From NCBI RefSeq assembly GCF_024734665.1, contig NZ_CP102931.1, positions 5,516,001-5,580,000 on the forward strand: a stretch of 64,000 nucleotides of DNA. The letters run 5' to 3'. The translations under genes and the position numbers were made by a program. Positions 17,415 to 27,391 of this stretch are shown here, in pieces. Numbering within the stretch: position 1 is the first letter of the stretch; each line of letters starts with the position of its first letter. This DNA is from Variovorax paradoxus. Its GTDB lineage: Bacteria; Pseudomonadota; Gammaproteobacteria; Burkholderiales; Burkholderiaceae_C. The notes below the pieces were generated by a model. That model ran no database searches. It saw nothing but the letters and a program-made list of their open reading frames with translations, and was not told where the DNA came from.

Positions 17415-18242
17415 TCAGGCGACGACAGGCCGCTCACCGCGCTGCAGCCGCCGCTCGATGTCTTCCAGCACCTGCGGCAGGTCTGCCACGCTGTCGATCA
17501 CGTAGTGCGCGCCGGCAGCTTCGAGCTCGGCGGTGGCGCGTGCGCGGCGCTCCTGCTGCTGGTTGGTGTCGAGCGCCTGCCATTCGGCCAGCGTGAGACC
17601 GTTCACGTTGCCGCTGACAGCCACGCCCACGGCCCAGGTGCCCGCGTTGAGGCCTTCCTGCAGGCCGACACCGGTGTCGTCGACCTTCACCACGGTGTGC
17701 GGCGGCCACACACCGAGGTCGGCGAAGCAGCGGTACATCATGAGCGGCGATGGGCGGCCTTCGGCCAGGTCGCCGCCGCACACGAGGTTGTCTGGTGCAT
17801 AACCGCCGGCCGCGGCGATAGGCACGACCACTTCCATGATCGGGCGGTTGTAGCCGGTGGTGGAGCCGATCTTCAGGCCGCGCCGGCGCAGCACGCCGAC
17901 CGCTTCGAGCGCGCCCGGAATGAAGTCGGCGTGGTCGCGCGCGCTGGCTGCGTTCATGGGCGTGAAGATTTCGTACAGCTTGTCGGCATCGGCGTCGTTG
18001 AACGCATTGCCGTGCTTTGCTTCCCACTGCGCATTGATGCGCGGCAGCGTGCCCAGCGCCTTGATGTGGTCCCACTTGGCCACGCCCATCGGGCCACGCG
18101 CCTCCGCGATGGTGATGTCTATGCCGAACTGCTCGAAAAGCTTCACGAAGGCACCCATGGGTGCGCAGGAGCCGAAATCGAGGATGGTGCCGGCCCAGTC
18201 GAAGACGACGGCCTGGAGCTGGGAGTGGTTGTGGGCGTTCAT
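17415..18242 (-). CDS. phnX: Phosphonoacetaldehyde hydrolase
   Basis: A 275-residue HAD-superfamily enzyme that cleaves phosphonoacetaldehyde into acetaldehyde and phosphate. The nucleophile is Asp15 in VFDWAGT (HAD motif DxAGT). The Schiff-base lysine is Lys56 in ARGPMGVAKWDHI, spaced as in known PhnX enzymes, and the metal-binding end is VKVDDTGVG. ATG 18242 gives the usual length; upstream extension would cross the neighbouring gene's end. It is last in the leftward phosphonate operon. No PhnW aminotransferase gene is present to make its substrate from 2-aminoethylphosphonate. Confidence 0.93.
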   Translation of the reverse strand: MNAHNHSQLQAVVFDWAGTILDFGSCAPMGAFVKLFEQFGIDITIAEARGPMGVAKWDHIKALGTLPRINAQWEAKHGNAFNDADADKLYEIFTPMNAASARDHADFIPGALEAVGVLRRRGLKIGSTTGYNRPIMEVVVPIAAAGGYAPDNLVCGGDLAEGRPSPLMMYRCFADLGVWPPHTVVKVDDTGVGLQEGLNAGTWAVGVAVSGNVNGLTLAEWQALDTNQQQERRARATAELEAAGAHYVIDSVADLPQVLEDIERRLQRGERPVVA

Positions 18243-18291
18243 GGCGGCTGAGATGAAGAGGTTCGGAAGGAAGGCAACGGCCTTGCAGCCG

Positions 18292-19431
18292 TCACCATGC
18301 GTTGAAGACGTCGTGCGCAATGCCGAAACCGGTGCTCGCCCCACTGCCGCTGGTGACCAGCACCACGCGCGTCGCGTCGTCGGGCGCGTCGATCACGCAG
18401 GGCGTGGTCTTCGATGAGGGGTACACGCCGGTCCAGCGCTCGGTGATCTGCGCGGCCTCGAGGTTCAGCGTGCTGCGCAGGTGGTGCAAGATGAGCTGGT
18501 CGACCTCCTCCATCGCGAAGGGCTCGGGCGCGTCGGCGTAGTGGTGCGAGTCGCCGACCACCAGCGAGCCGTCGGCGCTCTGCACCACGATCAGGTGGAT
18601 GCCGTGAGCGAGCGATGCGGCCTCTTCCTGCTGCAGGCGTGCGCGCAGCGCGGCGGCTTCGGGCAGCGTGCTGTAGCCCTCGTAGCGCACGAGGCTCAGG
18701 TCCATCATCACGGAGCCCGGCAGACGAAAGCCCGCTTCGGGCTTCACGCGCAGCATCTGCAGGCGGCACAGCGTGAGCTCGTGTGCGGCAATGCGGTCGG
18801 CGAACAGGCCGTGCAGGTCGGTGTTGGTGCAGACCACCACGCGCGCGGCATGCAGCGTGCCGCGCGAGGTGCGCACGCGGGGCGTTTCGACTTCGAGCAC
18901 GGCTTCGCTGAAACGGAACGTCACGCCGTGCACCTCGGCCAGCCACTTGGTCAGCAGGCCGATGGCGGTGCGCGATTCGACGCGCAGTTCGTGCGGGCTG
19001 AAAAGCACCGAGCGCGCATCCGCCAGGCTCAGCGTCGGCGCCTTGGCCTGCGCATCGGCGGCGTCGAGCAGTTCGCAGCCCTTGCCCATCGGCGTGCGCA
19101 TGAAGGCTTCGAGCACATCGTGCGCCTCGGGGCGATAGGCCGCGAGCCAGAGGTTGCGGTGCACGACCTCGATGCCGGCCTGCGGCGCGACCTCGTTCCA
19201 CACACCGCGGGAATGCATCGCGCGGCGCCACATGTCGCCCGGCGCCTGGCCAGTGATGGTGATGAAGCCGAAGTTGCGGATCGAAGCGCCGATGCAGGCT
19301 GCATCACGCTCGACTACGCAGACCTTGAGGCCGCGCTGCACGGCGCTGTAGGCGTGGGCCAGACCGACGATGCCGGCGCCGACCACGATGAGATCGAAGC
19401 TGTCCGGGTCGTGTGCGGGGGCAGCGATCAT
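18292..19431 (-). CDS. FAD-dependent oxidoreductase of phosphonate clusters
   Basis: A 379-residue DAO-type flavoenzyme. FAD-binding Rossmann motif LIVVGAGIVGLAHAYS at residues 14-29 followed by VCVVERD; a C-terminal GSGASTGFGIAHD segment closes the FAD site. It matches the group found in 2-aminoethylphosphonate operons (TIGR03364-like). I recall reports that such enzymes oxidise N-methylated aminoethylphosphonate to phosphonoacetaldehyde, but I cannot verify this here. It would supply PhnX in place of the absent PhnW. The ATG overlaps the permease stop by 4 bp (ATGA). Confidence 0.85.
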   Translation of the reverse strand: MIAAPAHDPDSFDLIVVGAGIVGLAHAYSAVQRGLKVCVVERDAACIGASIRNFGFITITGQAPGDMWRRAMHSRGVWNEVAPQAGIEVVHRNLWLAAYRPEAHDVLEAFMRTPMGKGCELLDAADAQAKAPTLSLADARSVLFSPHELRVESRTAIGLLTKWLAEVHGVTFRFSEAVLEVETPRVRTSRGTLHAARVVVCTNTDLHGLFADRIAAHELTLCRLQMLRVKPEAGFRLPGSVMMDLSLVRYEGYSTLPEAAALRARLQQEEAASLAHGIHLIVVQSADGSLVVGDSHHYADAPEPFAMEEVDQLILHHLRSTLNLEAAQITERWTGVYPSSKTTPCVIDAPDDATRVVLVTSGSGASTGFGIAHDVFNAW

Positions 19432-21143
19432 CGTTGTCTCCAGGCCTGCGTGCGCTTGAGCGTCCACTGCCCCGCCAGCGCGAACACGCCCCGGCCGATG
19501 GCGGCAGTGAGCATGATCAGCGAGGCCATGGCGGCGGCGGGCGCGACGTCGCCGGCGTCGTCCATGTTGAGCACGGCGATGGCGGCGAGCGTGGTCTGCG
19601 GCGAGTAGAGGAACACGACGGCCGACACGGTCGTCATCGCATTGACGAAGAAATAGCCGCCCACGTTCAGCACGGTCGGCAGCGCCACCGGCAGGTGCAC
19701 GCGCCATAGCGTGCGCCAGAACGGCACGCCCATTGACTCGGACACCAGCTCGTATTCGCGGTCGAGCTGGCGCAGCGCAGTGAGCGAGGTCAGGTGCGCC
19801 ACCGAGAAGAAGTGCGCCACCGTGCACACCACGAGGATGGTCATGCTGCCGTAGATGGCGCGCAGCGGGTTCGAAGGCGAGATGAAGAAGAAGATGTAGC
19901 CCACGCCCAGCACCAGCCCCGGCACCGCGAGCGGCAGGTTGGCCAGCAGGTTCAGCAGCTCGCGCAGCAGGCCGAAATGGCGCGGCTTCTCGACCAGATA
20001 TGCCGAGATGAAGGTGATGAACGCACCCGCCACCGCCGCGCACACGGCCAACCGCAGCGAGTTGAAGTAGCTGCCCCAGCCGCCCCCGTCCATGTTGCTG
20101 AAGTCGTAGTTCTTGAACGACGGCACGAGGTTGTAGGGCCAGAAGGTGGCCAGCGAGGCGAACACCGCCATGCCGATCATCACCAGGATGCCGCAGGCCG
20201 TGAGCACGCAGAAGGCCAGCAGTGCGCGGTCGCGCAACTTCACCGGCTCTGGCTGGTAGGGCGTGGCACGCGCCGACAGCGCCGCCGCCTGCTTGCTGCG
20301 CACATGGCGCTCGACCAGGAACGACAGCACCGCCGGAATCAGCAGCACAAGGCCGACCACCGCGCCCATCTGGAAGTTCTGCTGCCCGACCACCTGCTTG
20401 TAGATGTCGGTCGCGAGCACGCCGGTCTGGCCGCCCACCACCTTCGGCACGCCGAAGTCGGTGATGACCAGCACGAACACCACCATCGCGGCCACGATCA
20501 GGCCGTAGCGCGAGGCCGGCAGCGTCACCGTGCGGAAGATGCGCCAGCGCGAGGCGCCCAGCGTCTGCGCGGCCTCGTAGAGCCGGCCGTCGGAGGTGGC
20601 CATGGCGGTGGTGAGAATCAGCAGCGCATGCGGCAGCGTCCAGAACACCGAGCCGAGCACGATGCCCAGCGGGCCGTAGATCGACGCGCCCCCCAGCAGC
20701 CCCTTGAACAGGCCCTGGTTGCCAAACAGGTAGACAAGGCTGATCGCGGGCAGCAGCGAAGGCGCCAGCAGCGGCACCAGCGCCACCGCGCGCAGCAGGC
20801 CCTTGGCCGGCATGCACGACAGCGTGAGCCCGTAGGCGTACACGTAGGCGATGCCCGTGCAGATCACGGCACTGAGGGCCGCGAGCCCCAGGCTGTTGAA
20901 GGCCGACTGCACCAGCGCCGGGTTGTCGAGGTAGCGCGCGAAGTTGGCAAGGCCCACGAACGCGCCCGCGTGGTCGAAGAAGCTCTGGCCGACCAGCGCG
21001 CCGACCGGCAGCGCGACGATCACCACCAGCAGCAGCACGACCAGCAACACGGCCGCGCCCGTCAGCCAGCGCTCGCGGTCGAATGCGCTGGCGCGCGCCA
21101 CCACCACCGGCACAACGGCGATGGCGTCGGGAGAACTGCTCAT
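19428..21143 (-). CDS. 2-aminoethylphosphonate ABC transporter, double-length permease
   Basis: A 571-residue inner-membrane protein with about 12 membrane helices, made of two fused permease halves. Each half has the EAA loop: GASRWRIFRTVTLPASRYG in the first and MGVPFWRTLWRVHLPVALP in the second. The architecture matches the fused permease (PhnU2-like) of phosphonate importers. Start at 21143 follows the ATPase stop by 2 bp. Works with the ATPase and periplasmic binding protein encoded just upstream. Confidence 0.87.
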   Translation of the reverse strand: MSSSPDAIAVVPVVVARASAFDRERWLTGAAVLLVVLLLVVIVALPVGALVGQSFFDHAGAFVGLANFARYLDNPALVQSAFNSLGLAALSAVICTGIAYVYAYGLTLSCMPAKGLLRAVALVPLLAPSLLPAISLVYLFGNQGLFKGLLGGASIYGPLGIVLGSVFWTLPHALLILTTAMATSDGRLYEAAQTLGASRWRIFRTVTLPASRYGLIVAAMVVFVLVITDFGVPKVVGGQTGVLATDIYKQVVGQQNFQMGAVVGLVLLIPAVLSFLVERHVRSKQAAALSARATPYQPEPVKLRDRALLAFCVLTACGILVMIGMAVFASLATFWPYNLVPSFKNYDFSNMDGGGWGSYFNSLRLAVCAAVAGAFITFISAYLVEKPRHFGLLRELLNLLANLPLAVPGLVLGVGYIFFFISPSNPLRAIYGSMTILVVCTVAHFFSVAHLTSLTALRQLDREYELVSESMGVPFWRTLWRVHLPVALPTVLNVGGYFFVNAMTTVSAVVFLYSPQTTLAAIAVLNMDDAGDVAPAAAMASLIMLTAAIGRGVFALAGQWTLKRTQAWRQR

Positions 21144-21145
21144 GC

Positions 21146-22225
21146 TCAGTTCGCCAGGACCGACAGCGCGTTCAGGGGCAGCTGGATATGCACCATGCTG
21201 CTGGGCACCAGCGGATCGCTGCCGCCGCCGCGCGCATCGGCGGGCAGCTCGGCCTCGATCTCGATGCCCAGCGGCTCGCAGGCCAGACGGGCCGAGGTGC
21301 GGTTGCCGAAGAACTCGGTGTCGAGCAGGCGTGCCGCAAAGCTGTTGGCGCCAAGCTCGGTACCGAAGCGCTTCACGACCACGTGCTCGGGCCGGATGCC
21401 CACGGTTGCCTGCGACCCGACGCTGAGGCTGCCGGGTGCACAGAACAGCTCGCTGTCGCGCACGCGCACCTTGCCGTCGGCCAGCACGGTGGCCGGCAGC
21501 ATGTTCATGCGGCCCACGAAGCCGGCCACGAAGCGGGTACGCGGCTGGCGGTACAGCTCGTCGGGCGTGCCGGCCTGCTCGATGCGGCCGTTGTGCATCA
21601 GCACCACGCGGTCGGCCATCGAGAGGGCTTCTTCCTGGTCGTGCGTGACCATGATGGTGACGATGCCCAGGCGTTTCTGCAGCGCGCGGATTTCGCTGCG
21701 CAGGCTGGCGCGCACCTGCGCGTCGAGCGCCGAGAGCGGCTCGTCGAGCAGCAGCAGGCGCGGATTGGGCGCGAGTGCGCGCGCCAGTGCAATGCGCTGC
21801 TGCTGGCCGCCAGAGAGCTGCACCGGGTACTTGTCAGCATGCGCGGTGAGGCCGACGAGGTCGAGCATTTCGCGTGAGCGCTTGGCCATCTCGCGAGCCA
21901 GTGCGCCCGTGGGGTGCAGGCCGTAGGCGATGTTCTGCGCAGCGGTCAGATTGGGAAACAGCGCGTACGACTGGAACACCACGCCGAAGCCACGCGCCGC
22001 GGGCGGCAGGCCCGCGATGTCCTGGCCGCCGAGCAGGATCTGGCCGCTGTCGGCGCGCTCGATGCCGCAGACGATGCGCAGCAGCGTGGTCTTGCCGCAG
22101 CCCGAGGGGCCGAGCAGGCACACGAACTCGCCGGGCTCGATGTCGAGATCGATGCCGTCGAGCACGCGTGTGGCGCCAAAGGACTTGCCGATGCCGCGGA
22201 GGGAAAGAAAGCTGCTGCTCGTCAT
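21146..22225 (-). CDS. 2-aminoethylphosphonate ABC transporter, ATP-binding protein
   Basis: A 359-residue cytosolic ATPase. Walker [10 protein letters not shown], signature LSGGQQQR, Walker [14 protein letters not shown] and H-loop VTHDQEEAL are intact. A C-terminal TOBE-like regulatory domain follows (VGIRPEHV onward). Shape matches PhnT2/PotA-like ATPases. Located between the binding-protein and permease genes; 2-bp spacing to the permease. Substrate assignment rests on the operon (phnX, FAD oxidoreductase). Confidence 0.87.
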   Translation of the reverse strand: MTSSSFLSLRGIGKSFGATRVLDGIDLDIEPGEFVCLLGPSGCGKTTLLRIVCGIERADSGQILLGGQDIAGLPPAARGFGVVFQSYALFPNLTAAQNIAYGLHPTGALAREMAKRSREMLDLVGLTAHADKYPVQLSGGQQQRIALARALAPNPRLLLLDEPLSALDAQVRASLRSEIRALQKRLGIVTIMVTHDQEEALSMADRVVLMHNGRIEQAGTPDELYRQPRTRFVAGFVGRMNMLPATVLADGKVRVRDSELFCAPGSLSVGSQATVGIRPEHVVVKRFGTELGANSFAARLLDTEFFGNRTSARLACEPLGIEIEAELPADARGGGSDPLVPSSMVHIQLPLNALSVLAN

Positions 22226-22256
22226 GACCGGGTACTGCTTGGCTTCAACAACAGGA

Positions 22257-23291
22257 TCAAAGCGGCTTCTTTTCCGACTTGGACTCGTAGCGCTTCGACC
22301 ACTCCGTCAGGATGCGGTCGCGGTTGGCTGCCGCCCAGTTGAAGTCGTTCTTGGCGAGCAGCTTCTCGACGTCACCCGGCACGAATTCGAGCTTTTCCTG
22401 GATGCCGGGCAGTGCGAGCACGGCGAAGTTCTTGGCATACAGCTCGTTGGCCTGCTTGGTCACGGCCCAGTCGGCGAGCGCCTTGGCGGCGTCCTGCTTC
22501 TTGCTGGTCTTCATGATGCCGGTGGCTTCCATGTCCCAGCCCAGGCCTTCCTTCGGCAGCACGATGTCGATGGGAGCGCCGTCGCGCTTGGTCTTGTTGG
22601 CGCGGTATTCGAAGGACATGCCGAGCGCGAATTCGCCTGCACCGGCCTGGCGGCAGGGCTTGCTGCCCGACTGGCTGTAGATGCCGATGTTCTGGTGCAG
22701 CGCGTCCATGTACTTCCACGCTTTTTCTTCACCCATCATCTGGATCCAGCCCGACACCATCAGGTAGCCAGTGCCCGAGGCGGCCGGGTTGGGCATGGTG
22801 ATCTGGCCCTTGTAGACCGGGTTGGTCAGGTCGGCCCAGCTGGTGGGCTTGGGCAGGTTCTTCTTTTGCGCTTCGGCGGTGTTGAAGCAGATGGCCGAGG
22901 ACCACACGTCCATGCCGACCCACTTGGGAGGGTTGGCGGCATCGCGCATGGTCGGCTTGATGGCGTCGAGGCCCTTGGGCGCGTAGGGCTGGAGCATGCC
23001 TTCCTTGTCGAGCAGCATCAGCGAGGTGGCGGCCAGGCCCCACACCACGTCGGCCTGCGGGTTGGCCTTTTCGGCCAGCAGCTTGGCGGTGACGATGCCG
23101 GTCGAGTCGCGCACGAACTTCAGCTCGATGCTCGGGTTCTCCTTTTCGAATGCAGCCTTGTAGGTCTGCACCTGGTCGGCTTCGAGCGCGGTGTAGACCA
23201 GCAGCTCGGTGCGGCCCTGGGCCGATGCGGCGAAAGCCAGCGAGAACAGGGCGGCCGGCACGAAGGCCCAGCGGAGTTGACGGTGCAGCAT
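22257..23291 (-). CDS. 2-aminoethylphosphonate ABC transporter, periplasmic binding protein
   Basis: A 344-residue type 2 periplasmic binding protein. Sec signal [16 protein letters not shown] with cleavage near ASA-Q; mature N-terminus [14 protein letters not shown] is typical of the iron/AEP binding-protein group. It should capture 2-aminoethylphosphonate or a derivative. ATG 23291 (MLHRQ) has AGGGGA upstream; the frame runs 20 codons further but these lack signal character. First gene of the leftward phosphonate operon, facing the HD-domain gene. Confidence 0.87.
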   Translation of the reverse strand: MLHRQLRWAFVPAALFSLAFAASAQGRTELLVYTALEADQVQTYKAAFEKENPSIELKFVRDSTGIVTAKLLAEKANPQADVVWGLAATSLMLLDKEGMLQPYAPKGLDAIKPTMRDAANPPKWVGMDVWSSAICFNTAEAQKKNLPKPTSWADLTNPVYKGQITMPNPAASGTGYLMVSGWIQMMGEEKAWKYMDALHQNIGIYSQSGSKPCRQAGAGEFALGMSFEYRANKTKRDGAPIDIVLPKEGLGWDMEATGIMKTSKKQDAAKALADWAVTKQANELYAKNFAVLALPGIQEKLEFVPGDVEKLLAKNDFNWAAANRDRILTEWSKRYESKSEKKPL

Positions 23292-23399
23292 GGTGGAGGT
23301 TCCCCTTGGGAAAAATAGAAAGGACGCGATGCGGGACACACGAACAGGCAAGCGAAAGTACGCAAGTGCCGTTCAGCGAATGCGGGCGATGCTGGCACC

Positions 23400-23427
23400 G
23401 GCATGTGACAGGAATTTGTCATATGCC
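23400..23427. promoter_or_regulatory. 28-bp palindrome between divergent phosphonate genes
   Basis: Arms GGCATGTGACA (23400-23410) and TGTCATATGCC (23417-23427), one mismatch, six-base spacer GGAATT. It lies 109 bp upstream of the binding-protein start and 126 bp upstream of the HD gene. It is probably an operator for a dimeric regulator of the phosphonate genes. No dedicated regulator gene adjoins it. Confidence 0.5.
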
Positions 23428-23485
23428 CCAAAAACACCCAAGTGCCCAAAAATGCACCAGAGGCCGGCGATTTCACGATGGTCTC

Positions 23486-23501
23486 GTCATCCGCATGTCA
23501 T
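23486..23501 (+). promoter_or_regulatory. Pho box upstream of HD-domain phosphonate gene
   Basis: GTCATCCGCATGTCAT: two GTCAT half-sites exactly 11 nt apart (TCA at 23487 and 23498), a good match to the PhoB direct repeat, 52 bp upstream of the ATG at 23553. This suggests phosphate-starvation control. Confidence 0.55.
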
Positions 23502-23552
23502 TGCGTCAGGTCAAGCTACCGGAGTTATTCCCTGCGTTTTCGCCTCGCTTTC

Positions 23553-24113
23553 ATGACACTCGACCTTGCCGAGATCGCCCGCCTGTTCGCTGAGCGCGGT
23601 GGAGTCGCGTACGCGGGCGAGCCCGTGTCCCAGCTCGAACACGCGCTGCAATGCGCCTGGCTCGCGGAGCAGGCCGGTGCGAGCGATTCACTGGTCACCG
23701 CCGCGCTGCTGCATGACCTGGGCCACCTGCTGATCGCCGAGCACCAGACGCTATCGCAGTCTCCTACCCAACTGGGTATCGACGACCGCCATCAATACAT
23801 CGCATTGCCACTGTTGCGCGGCGCCTTCGACATCGAAGTGCGCGAGCCGATCCGCCTGCATGTGGATGCCAAGCGCTACCTGTGCGCCACGCGGCCCGAC
23901 TATTTCTCGAAGCTCTCGCCCGATTCGGTGCGCAGCCTGGCCCTGCAGGGCGGTGTGATGGACGCGGAAACGGCTCAGCGCTTTGCCACGCACCGCTGGT
24001 CGGGCGACGCGGTGCAGCTTCGGCTGTGGGACGAAGAGGCGAAGGTCGAAGGGCTGCAAACGCCGCCGCTGGCGCACTTCCTGGCGACGGCGGCCAGGGT
24101 CATGCTGCACTGA
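23553..24113 (+). CDS. PhnZ-like HD-domain phosphonate oxygenase
   Basis: A 186-residue HD-domain protein. Residues line up with the di-iron oxygenase PhnZ with a constant offset at first: Tyr20, Glu23, His30 (QLEHA), His54-Asp55 (LLHDLGH), later His80, His103 and Lys107 (LHVDAKRYL) and Asp160 (LRLWDEEAK). PhnZ splits 2-amino-1-hydroxyethylphosphonate into glycine and phosphate. The usual partner hydroxylase PhnY is not in the window. ATG 23553 gives a family-length protein; upstream in-frame ATGs cross the Pho box. Divergent from the phosphonate transporter operon. Confidence 0.82.
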   Translation: MTLDLAEIARLFAERGGVAYAGEPVSQLEHALQCAWLAEQAGASDSLVTAALLHDLGHLLIAEHQTLSQSPTQLGIDDRHQYIALPLLRGAFDIEVREPIRLHVDAKRYLCATRPDYFSKLSPDSVRSLALQGGVMDAETAQRFATHRWSGDAVQLRLWDEEAKVEGLQTPPLAHFLATAARVMLH

Positions 24114-24235
24114 CGGGCCGATTTTTCAGGGCTGGGCCAGGTTTCCGGCGGATTTCAGGCCGGTTTAAGAAACATTTGTCTACGATGGTTTCTTCATGAT
24201 GACCGGCGCCGCACGGGCGCCTGCGAGGAAACCAC

Positions 24236-26029
24236 ATGTCTTCACCCGTCACCGCGCGCGCAAGCACGTTCATCCAGGTATTGCGCCGCGTCTTCTCGCT
24301 CGCTGCGCCCTACTTCCGGTCAGAGGAGAAATGGCGCGCCCGCGCCATGCTGCTGACCATCGTCGCGCTCAACCTCTTCTATGTATATGTGGCGGTGCTG
24401 GGCAACCAGTGGTATGGGCGCTTCTACGACGCGCTGCAGAACAAGGACGTGACGACCTTCTGGCGCGAGGTGCGCGTGTTCGGCTGGATCGCCTTCTTCA
24501 ACATCGCGGTGCAGGTGCTGAAGTTCTACATAACCCAGCTGCTGCAGCTGCGCTGGCGCACCTGGATGACGCGCAGCTACCTGTCGCGCTGGATGGCGGA
24601 CCGCACCTTCTATCACCTGGAGCTGGCGCGCTACGCCAACAAGGACGGTCACACGCCGGACAACCCCGACCAGCGCCTCCAGGAAGACATGCAGATCTTC
24701 ACCAGCTCCACGATGACGCTCTCAATGGGCCTGTTGAATGCCGTCGTCACTCTCCTGAGCTTCATCGGCCTGCTCTGGGGGCTGTCGGGCAATTTCTCGT
24801 TCACCTTCAACGGCACCACCCACCAGATCGTCGGCGCGATGGTCTGGCTGGCGCTTGGGTATTCCATCGTTGGCACCGTCGTCACGCATTTCATCGGCCG
24901 CCCGCTGATCGGCCTGAACTTCAGGCAGCAGCGCTTCGAGGCCGATTTCCGGCATCACCTGGTGCGCGTGCGTGAGTACAGCGAGGCGATCGCGCTGGAC
25001 CACGGCGAGAAGGTCGAGCGCGGACAGCTCGACCTGCGCTTCGGCGACGTGCTGCGCAACTACCTGCTGCTGATCAAGCAGCAGAAGAACCTCGTCACCT
25101 TCACCTCGTTCTTCGGACAGGCCGCGGTGATTTTTCCGTTTCTCGTGGCGGCGCAGCAGTACTTTGGCGGCGCGTTCCAGCTCGGCCACCTGATGCAGAT
25201 CGGCTCGGCCTTCGGCAAGGTGCAGGAGTCGCTCAGCTGGTTCGTCGACAACTACGACAGCGTGGCCGTGTGGCGCGCCACCACCGACCGCCTTACCAGT
25301 TTCGATGACAGCATGACGGCCCACGCCTCGCGGGACGATGCCCTGCAGCGCGCGCCCTCGCAGATGCTGCAAACCGACGACCTCGCAGTCGCGCTGCCGA
25401 ACGGCACGCCGCTGCTTGCCGGCGCCGCTCTGGCGGTGAAACCCGGTGACAGCGTGCTGCTGCAAGGGCCCTCGGGCAGCGGCAAGTCGACGCTGTTCCG
25501 CTCGTTCGCGGGCATCTGGCCGTTCTCGAAGGGCAAGCTGCAGGTGCCCGACAACGTCGCCTTCATGCCCCAGCGGCCCTACGTGCCCGACGGCAAGCTG
25601 CGCGATGCGCTGACCTACCCCAACCCCGCATCGAACTTCAGCGACGACCAATTGCGCCAGGCCCTGACCGACGCACTGCTGCCCGACCTCGTAAGCCGCC
25701 TGGACGACAGCGACGCCTGGAGCCAGAAACTCTCCGGCGGCGAGCAGCAGCGCCTGGCCATCGCGCGGGTGCTGCTCAAGAAACCGGCATGGCTGTTTGC
25801 AGACGAGATCACCAGCGCGCTCGACGCCCAGGCCGAAAGCGTGCTCTACAAGCGGCTCGCCGACACGGTGCACGCCGCCGGCGGGGCGATGGTGTCGATC
25901 GCGCACCGTGCGGCCGTGGGCGACTTCCACAACCAGCGGTGGACGCTGGTGCCCCAAGAAGACGGCGCTGCCGGCGGCGCGCGCTACCGGCTGAACACCT
26001 CAGCGGGGGTTCAGCCCGCCGCGGCGTAG
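24236..26029 (+). CDS. SbmA/YddA-like ABC transporter (permease fused to ATPase)
   Basis: A 597-residue inner-membrane transporter. The first 330 residues form the SbmA/BacA-type membrane domain ([49 protein letters not shown]). The C-terminal ATPase has Walker [10 protein letters not shown], signature LSGGEQQR and a Walker B-like [12 protein letters not shown]. Members move peptides, vitamins or very long acyl chains; substrate unknown here. Start 24236 lies after GAGGAAACC. Its last 19 bp overlap the convergent queC. Confidence 0.87.
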   Translation: MSSPVTARASTFIQVLRRVFSLAAPYFRSEEKWRARAMLLTIVALNLFYVYVAVLGNQWYGRFYDALQNKDVTTFWREVRVFGWIAFFNIAVQVLKFYITQLLQLRWRTWMTRSYLSRWMADRTFYHLELARYANKDGHTPDNPDQRLQEDMQIFTSSTMTLSMGLLNAVVTLLSFIGLLWGLSGNFSFTFNGTTHQIVGAMVWLALGYSIVGTVVTHFIGRPLIGLNFRQQRFEADFRHHLVRVREYSEAIALDHGEKVERGQLDLRFGDVLRNYLLLIKQQKNLVTFTSFFGQAAVIFPFLVAAQQYFGGAFQLGHLMQIGSAFGKVQESLSWFVDNYDSVAVWRATTDRLTSFDDSMTAHASRDDALQRAPSQMLQTDDLAVALPNGTPLLAGAALAVKPGDSVLLQGPSGSGKSTLFRSFAGIWPFSKGKLQVPDNVAFMPQRPYVPDGKLRDALTYPNPASNFSDDQLRQALTDALLPDLVSRLDDSDAWSQKLSGGEQQRLAIARVLLKKPAWLFADEITSALDAQAESVLYKRLADTVHAAGGAMVSIAHRAAVGDFHNQRWTLVPQEDGAAGGARYRLNTSAGVQPAAA

Positions 26030-26715
26030 CGCTCCCAGCCCTTCTTGCGCAGGTCGCAGGCGGGGCACTCGCCGCAGCCGTAGCCCCAGGCCTGGCGGTG
26101 CACGCGGTCGCCGAGGTAGCAGGTGTGGGTCTCTTCCACGATCAGGTCGACCAGCGGCTCGCCGCCCAGGCGGTGCGCCATGGTCCAGGTTTCGGCCTTG
26201 TCGATCCACATGAGCGGCGTCTCGATGACGAGGCGGCGCTCCAGCCCGAGCGACAGCGCTAGCTGCATCGCCTTCATGGTGTCGTCGCGGCAGTCGGGGT
26301 ACCCCGAGAAGTCGGTCTCGCAGACACCGGTGACGATCACCTGCAGCCCGCGCCGATAGGCCAGCGCGCCGGCCAGCGTGAGAAACAGCAGGTTGCGCCC
26401 GGGCACGAAGGTGTTGGGCAAGCCGTCGGCCTGCATGGCGAAGGCGACCTCTTCGGTAAGCGAAGAGCCGCCGAGCTGCGCCAGCGCGGCAAGCGTGAGC
26501 ACATGGTCTTCGCCCAGGCGCGGCGCCCAATCAGGGAAGCGCTCGCGCATCTTCAAGAGGATGGTGCCGCGCACGTCGAGCTCGACGCGGTGGCGCTGCC
26601 CGTAGTCGAAGCCCAGGGTTTCGACGCGCTGGTACTTCGAGAGCGCATCGGCGAGGCAGGTGGTCGAGTCCTGGCCGCCGGAAAACAGAACGAGGGCGGT
26701 GGTGTGCAGGGGCAT
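26011..26715 (-). CDS. queC: 7-cyano-7-deazaguanine synthase
   Basis: A 234-residue ATP-dependent enzyme that turns 7-carboxy-7-deazaguanine into preQ0 for queuosine in tRNA. PP-loop motif [14 protein letters not shown] at residues 7-20; [21 protein letters not shown]; zinc-binding cysteines in CYLGDR and [17 protein letters not shown] 26715 gives the normal family length. Single gene; other queuosine genes are not adjacent. Its 3' end overlaps the ABC exporter gene by 19 bp. Confidence 0.95.
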   Translation of the reverse strand: MPLHTTALVLFSGGQDSTTCLADALSKYQRVETLGFDYGQRHRVELDVRGTILLKMRERFPDWAPRLGEDHVLTLAALAQLGGSSLTEEVAFAMQADGLPNTFVPGRNLLFLTLAGALAYRRGLQVIVTGVCETDFSGYPDCRDDTMKAMQLALSLGLERRLVIETPLMWIDKAETWTMAHRLGGEPLVDLIVEETHTCYLGDRVHRQAWGYGCGECPACDLRKKGWERYAAAG

Positions 26716-26794
26716 ATCCGTCAACGGCGGGGCCGCTGTAGTCCAAATGTGCGATTTTCGCAGGCCGGGCAGAGCCGCGGATACGATCCCACGC

Positions 26795-27205
26795 ATGAGC
26801 GCTAAACACCTGGCTGCATGGGCCGTCACCTTCGTGGTGCTGCTGGTGGTCGACATGACCTGGCTCGGCGTCGTCGCCAAGGGCATGTACCAGGAGGCGA
26901 TGGGCGAGCTGATGTCGCCCAACCCGCGTCTGGGCTTCGCGGCCCTCTTCTACCTGATGTACCCCATCGGCCTGCTGGTGTTCGCGATCGTGCCGGGGCT
27001 GAAGGCGCAGGGTGTGATGCGGGCCGCGCTGCTGGGCGGCCTGTTCGGCCTCTTCTGCTACGCCACCTACGACCTGACCAACCTGGCCGTCATCCGCAAC
27101 TGGCCGCTGGCACTGTCGTTCATCGACATGGCATGGGGCACGCTGGTGAGTGGCGTGGCGGCTGCGGCGGGCGCGGTGGCGCTGCGCTGGCTCGCGTCGC
27201 GCTGA
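26795..27205 (+). CDS. DUF2177 family membrane protein
   Basis: A 136-residue inner-membrane protein with about four helices. Features of DUF2177 are [16 protein letters not shown] near residue 18 and the [16 protein letters not shown] block near 90. Function unknown. ATG 26795 starts directly with the first helix. Divergent from queC (79 bp between starts), no obvious operon partner. Confidence 0.8.
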   Translation: MSAKHLAAWAVTFVVLLVVDMTWLGVVAKGMYQEAMGELMSPNPRLGFAALFYLMYPIGLLVFAIVPGLKAQGVMRAALLGGLFGLFCYATYDLTNLAVIRNWPLALSFIDMAWGTLVSGVAAAAGAVALRWLASR

Positions 27206-27278
27206 GTCGCCTCCGCCAGCCCGGCCTGCATGACACGCCGAAGACAGATCGCGCATTTATTTCAAGAAGAAAGCTGAA

Positions 27279-27331
27279 CTTTCATTCTGCTTTCAACTCG
27301 TCACGGCCGGGTCATTCGACGTCTTTAGATT
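27279..27331 (+). promoter_or_regulatory. Pho-box-like promoter of alkaline phosphatase operon
   Basis: Two pairs of 11-nt-spaced half-sites: CTTTCAT/CTTTCAA (27279, 27290) and GTCAC/GTCAT (TCA at 27301 and 27312). TAGATT follows at 27326, again 14 nt after the last TCA, as in the phospholipase promoters. Probably PhoB-activated. Confidence 0.55.
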
Positions 27332-27391
27332 GCATCTCCAGAAATGGTGCGCGGTGCGCGCACCTCTCGAATAACCACCCGAGGGATTTGC

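Noticed and set aside
18292..20817. Single 841-codon minus frame joining the FAD oxidoreductase to upstream sequence
   Set aside because: The upstream half lies in the permease gene in another frame. The real start is the ATG at 19431, overlapping the permease stop by 4 bp.
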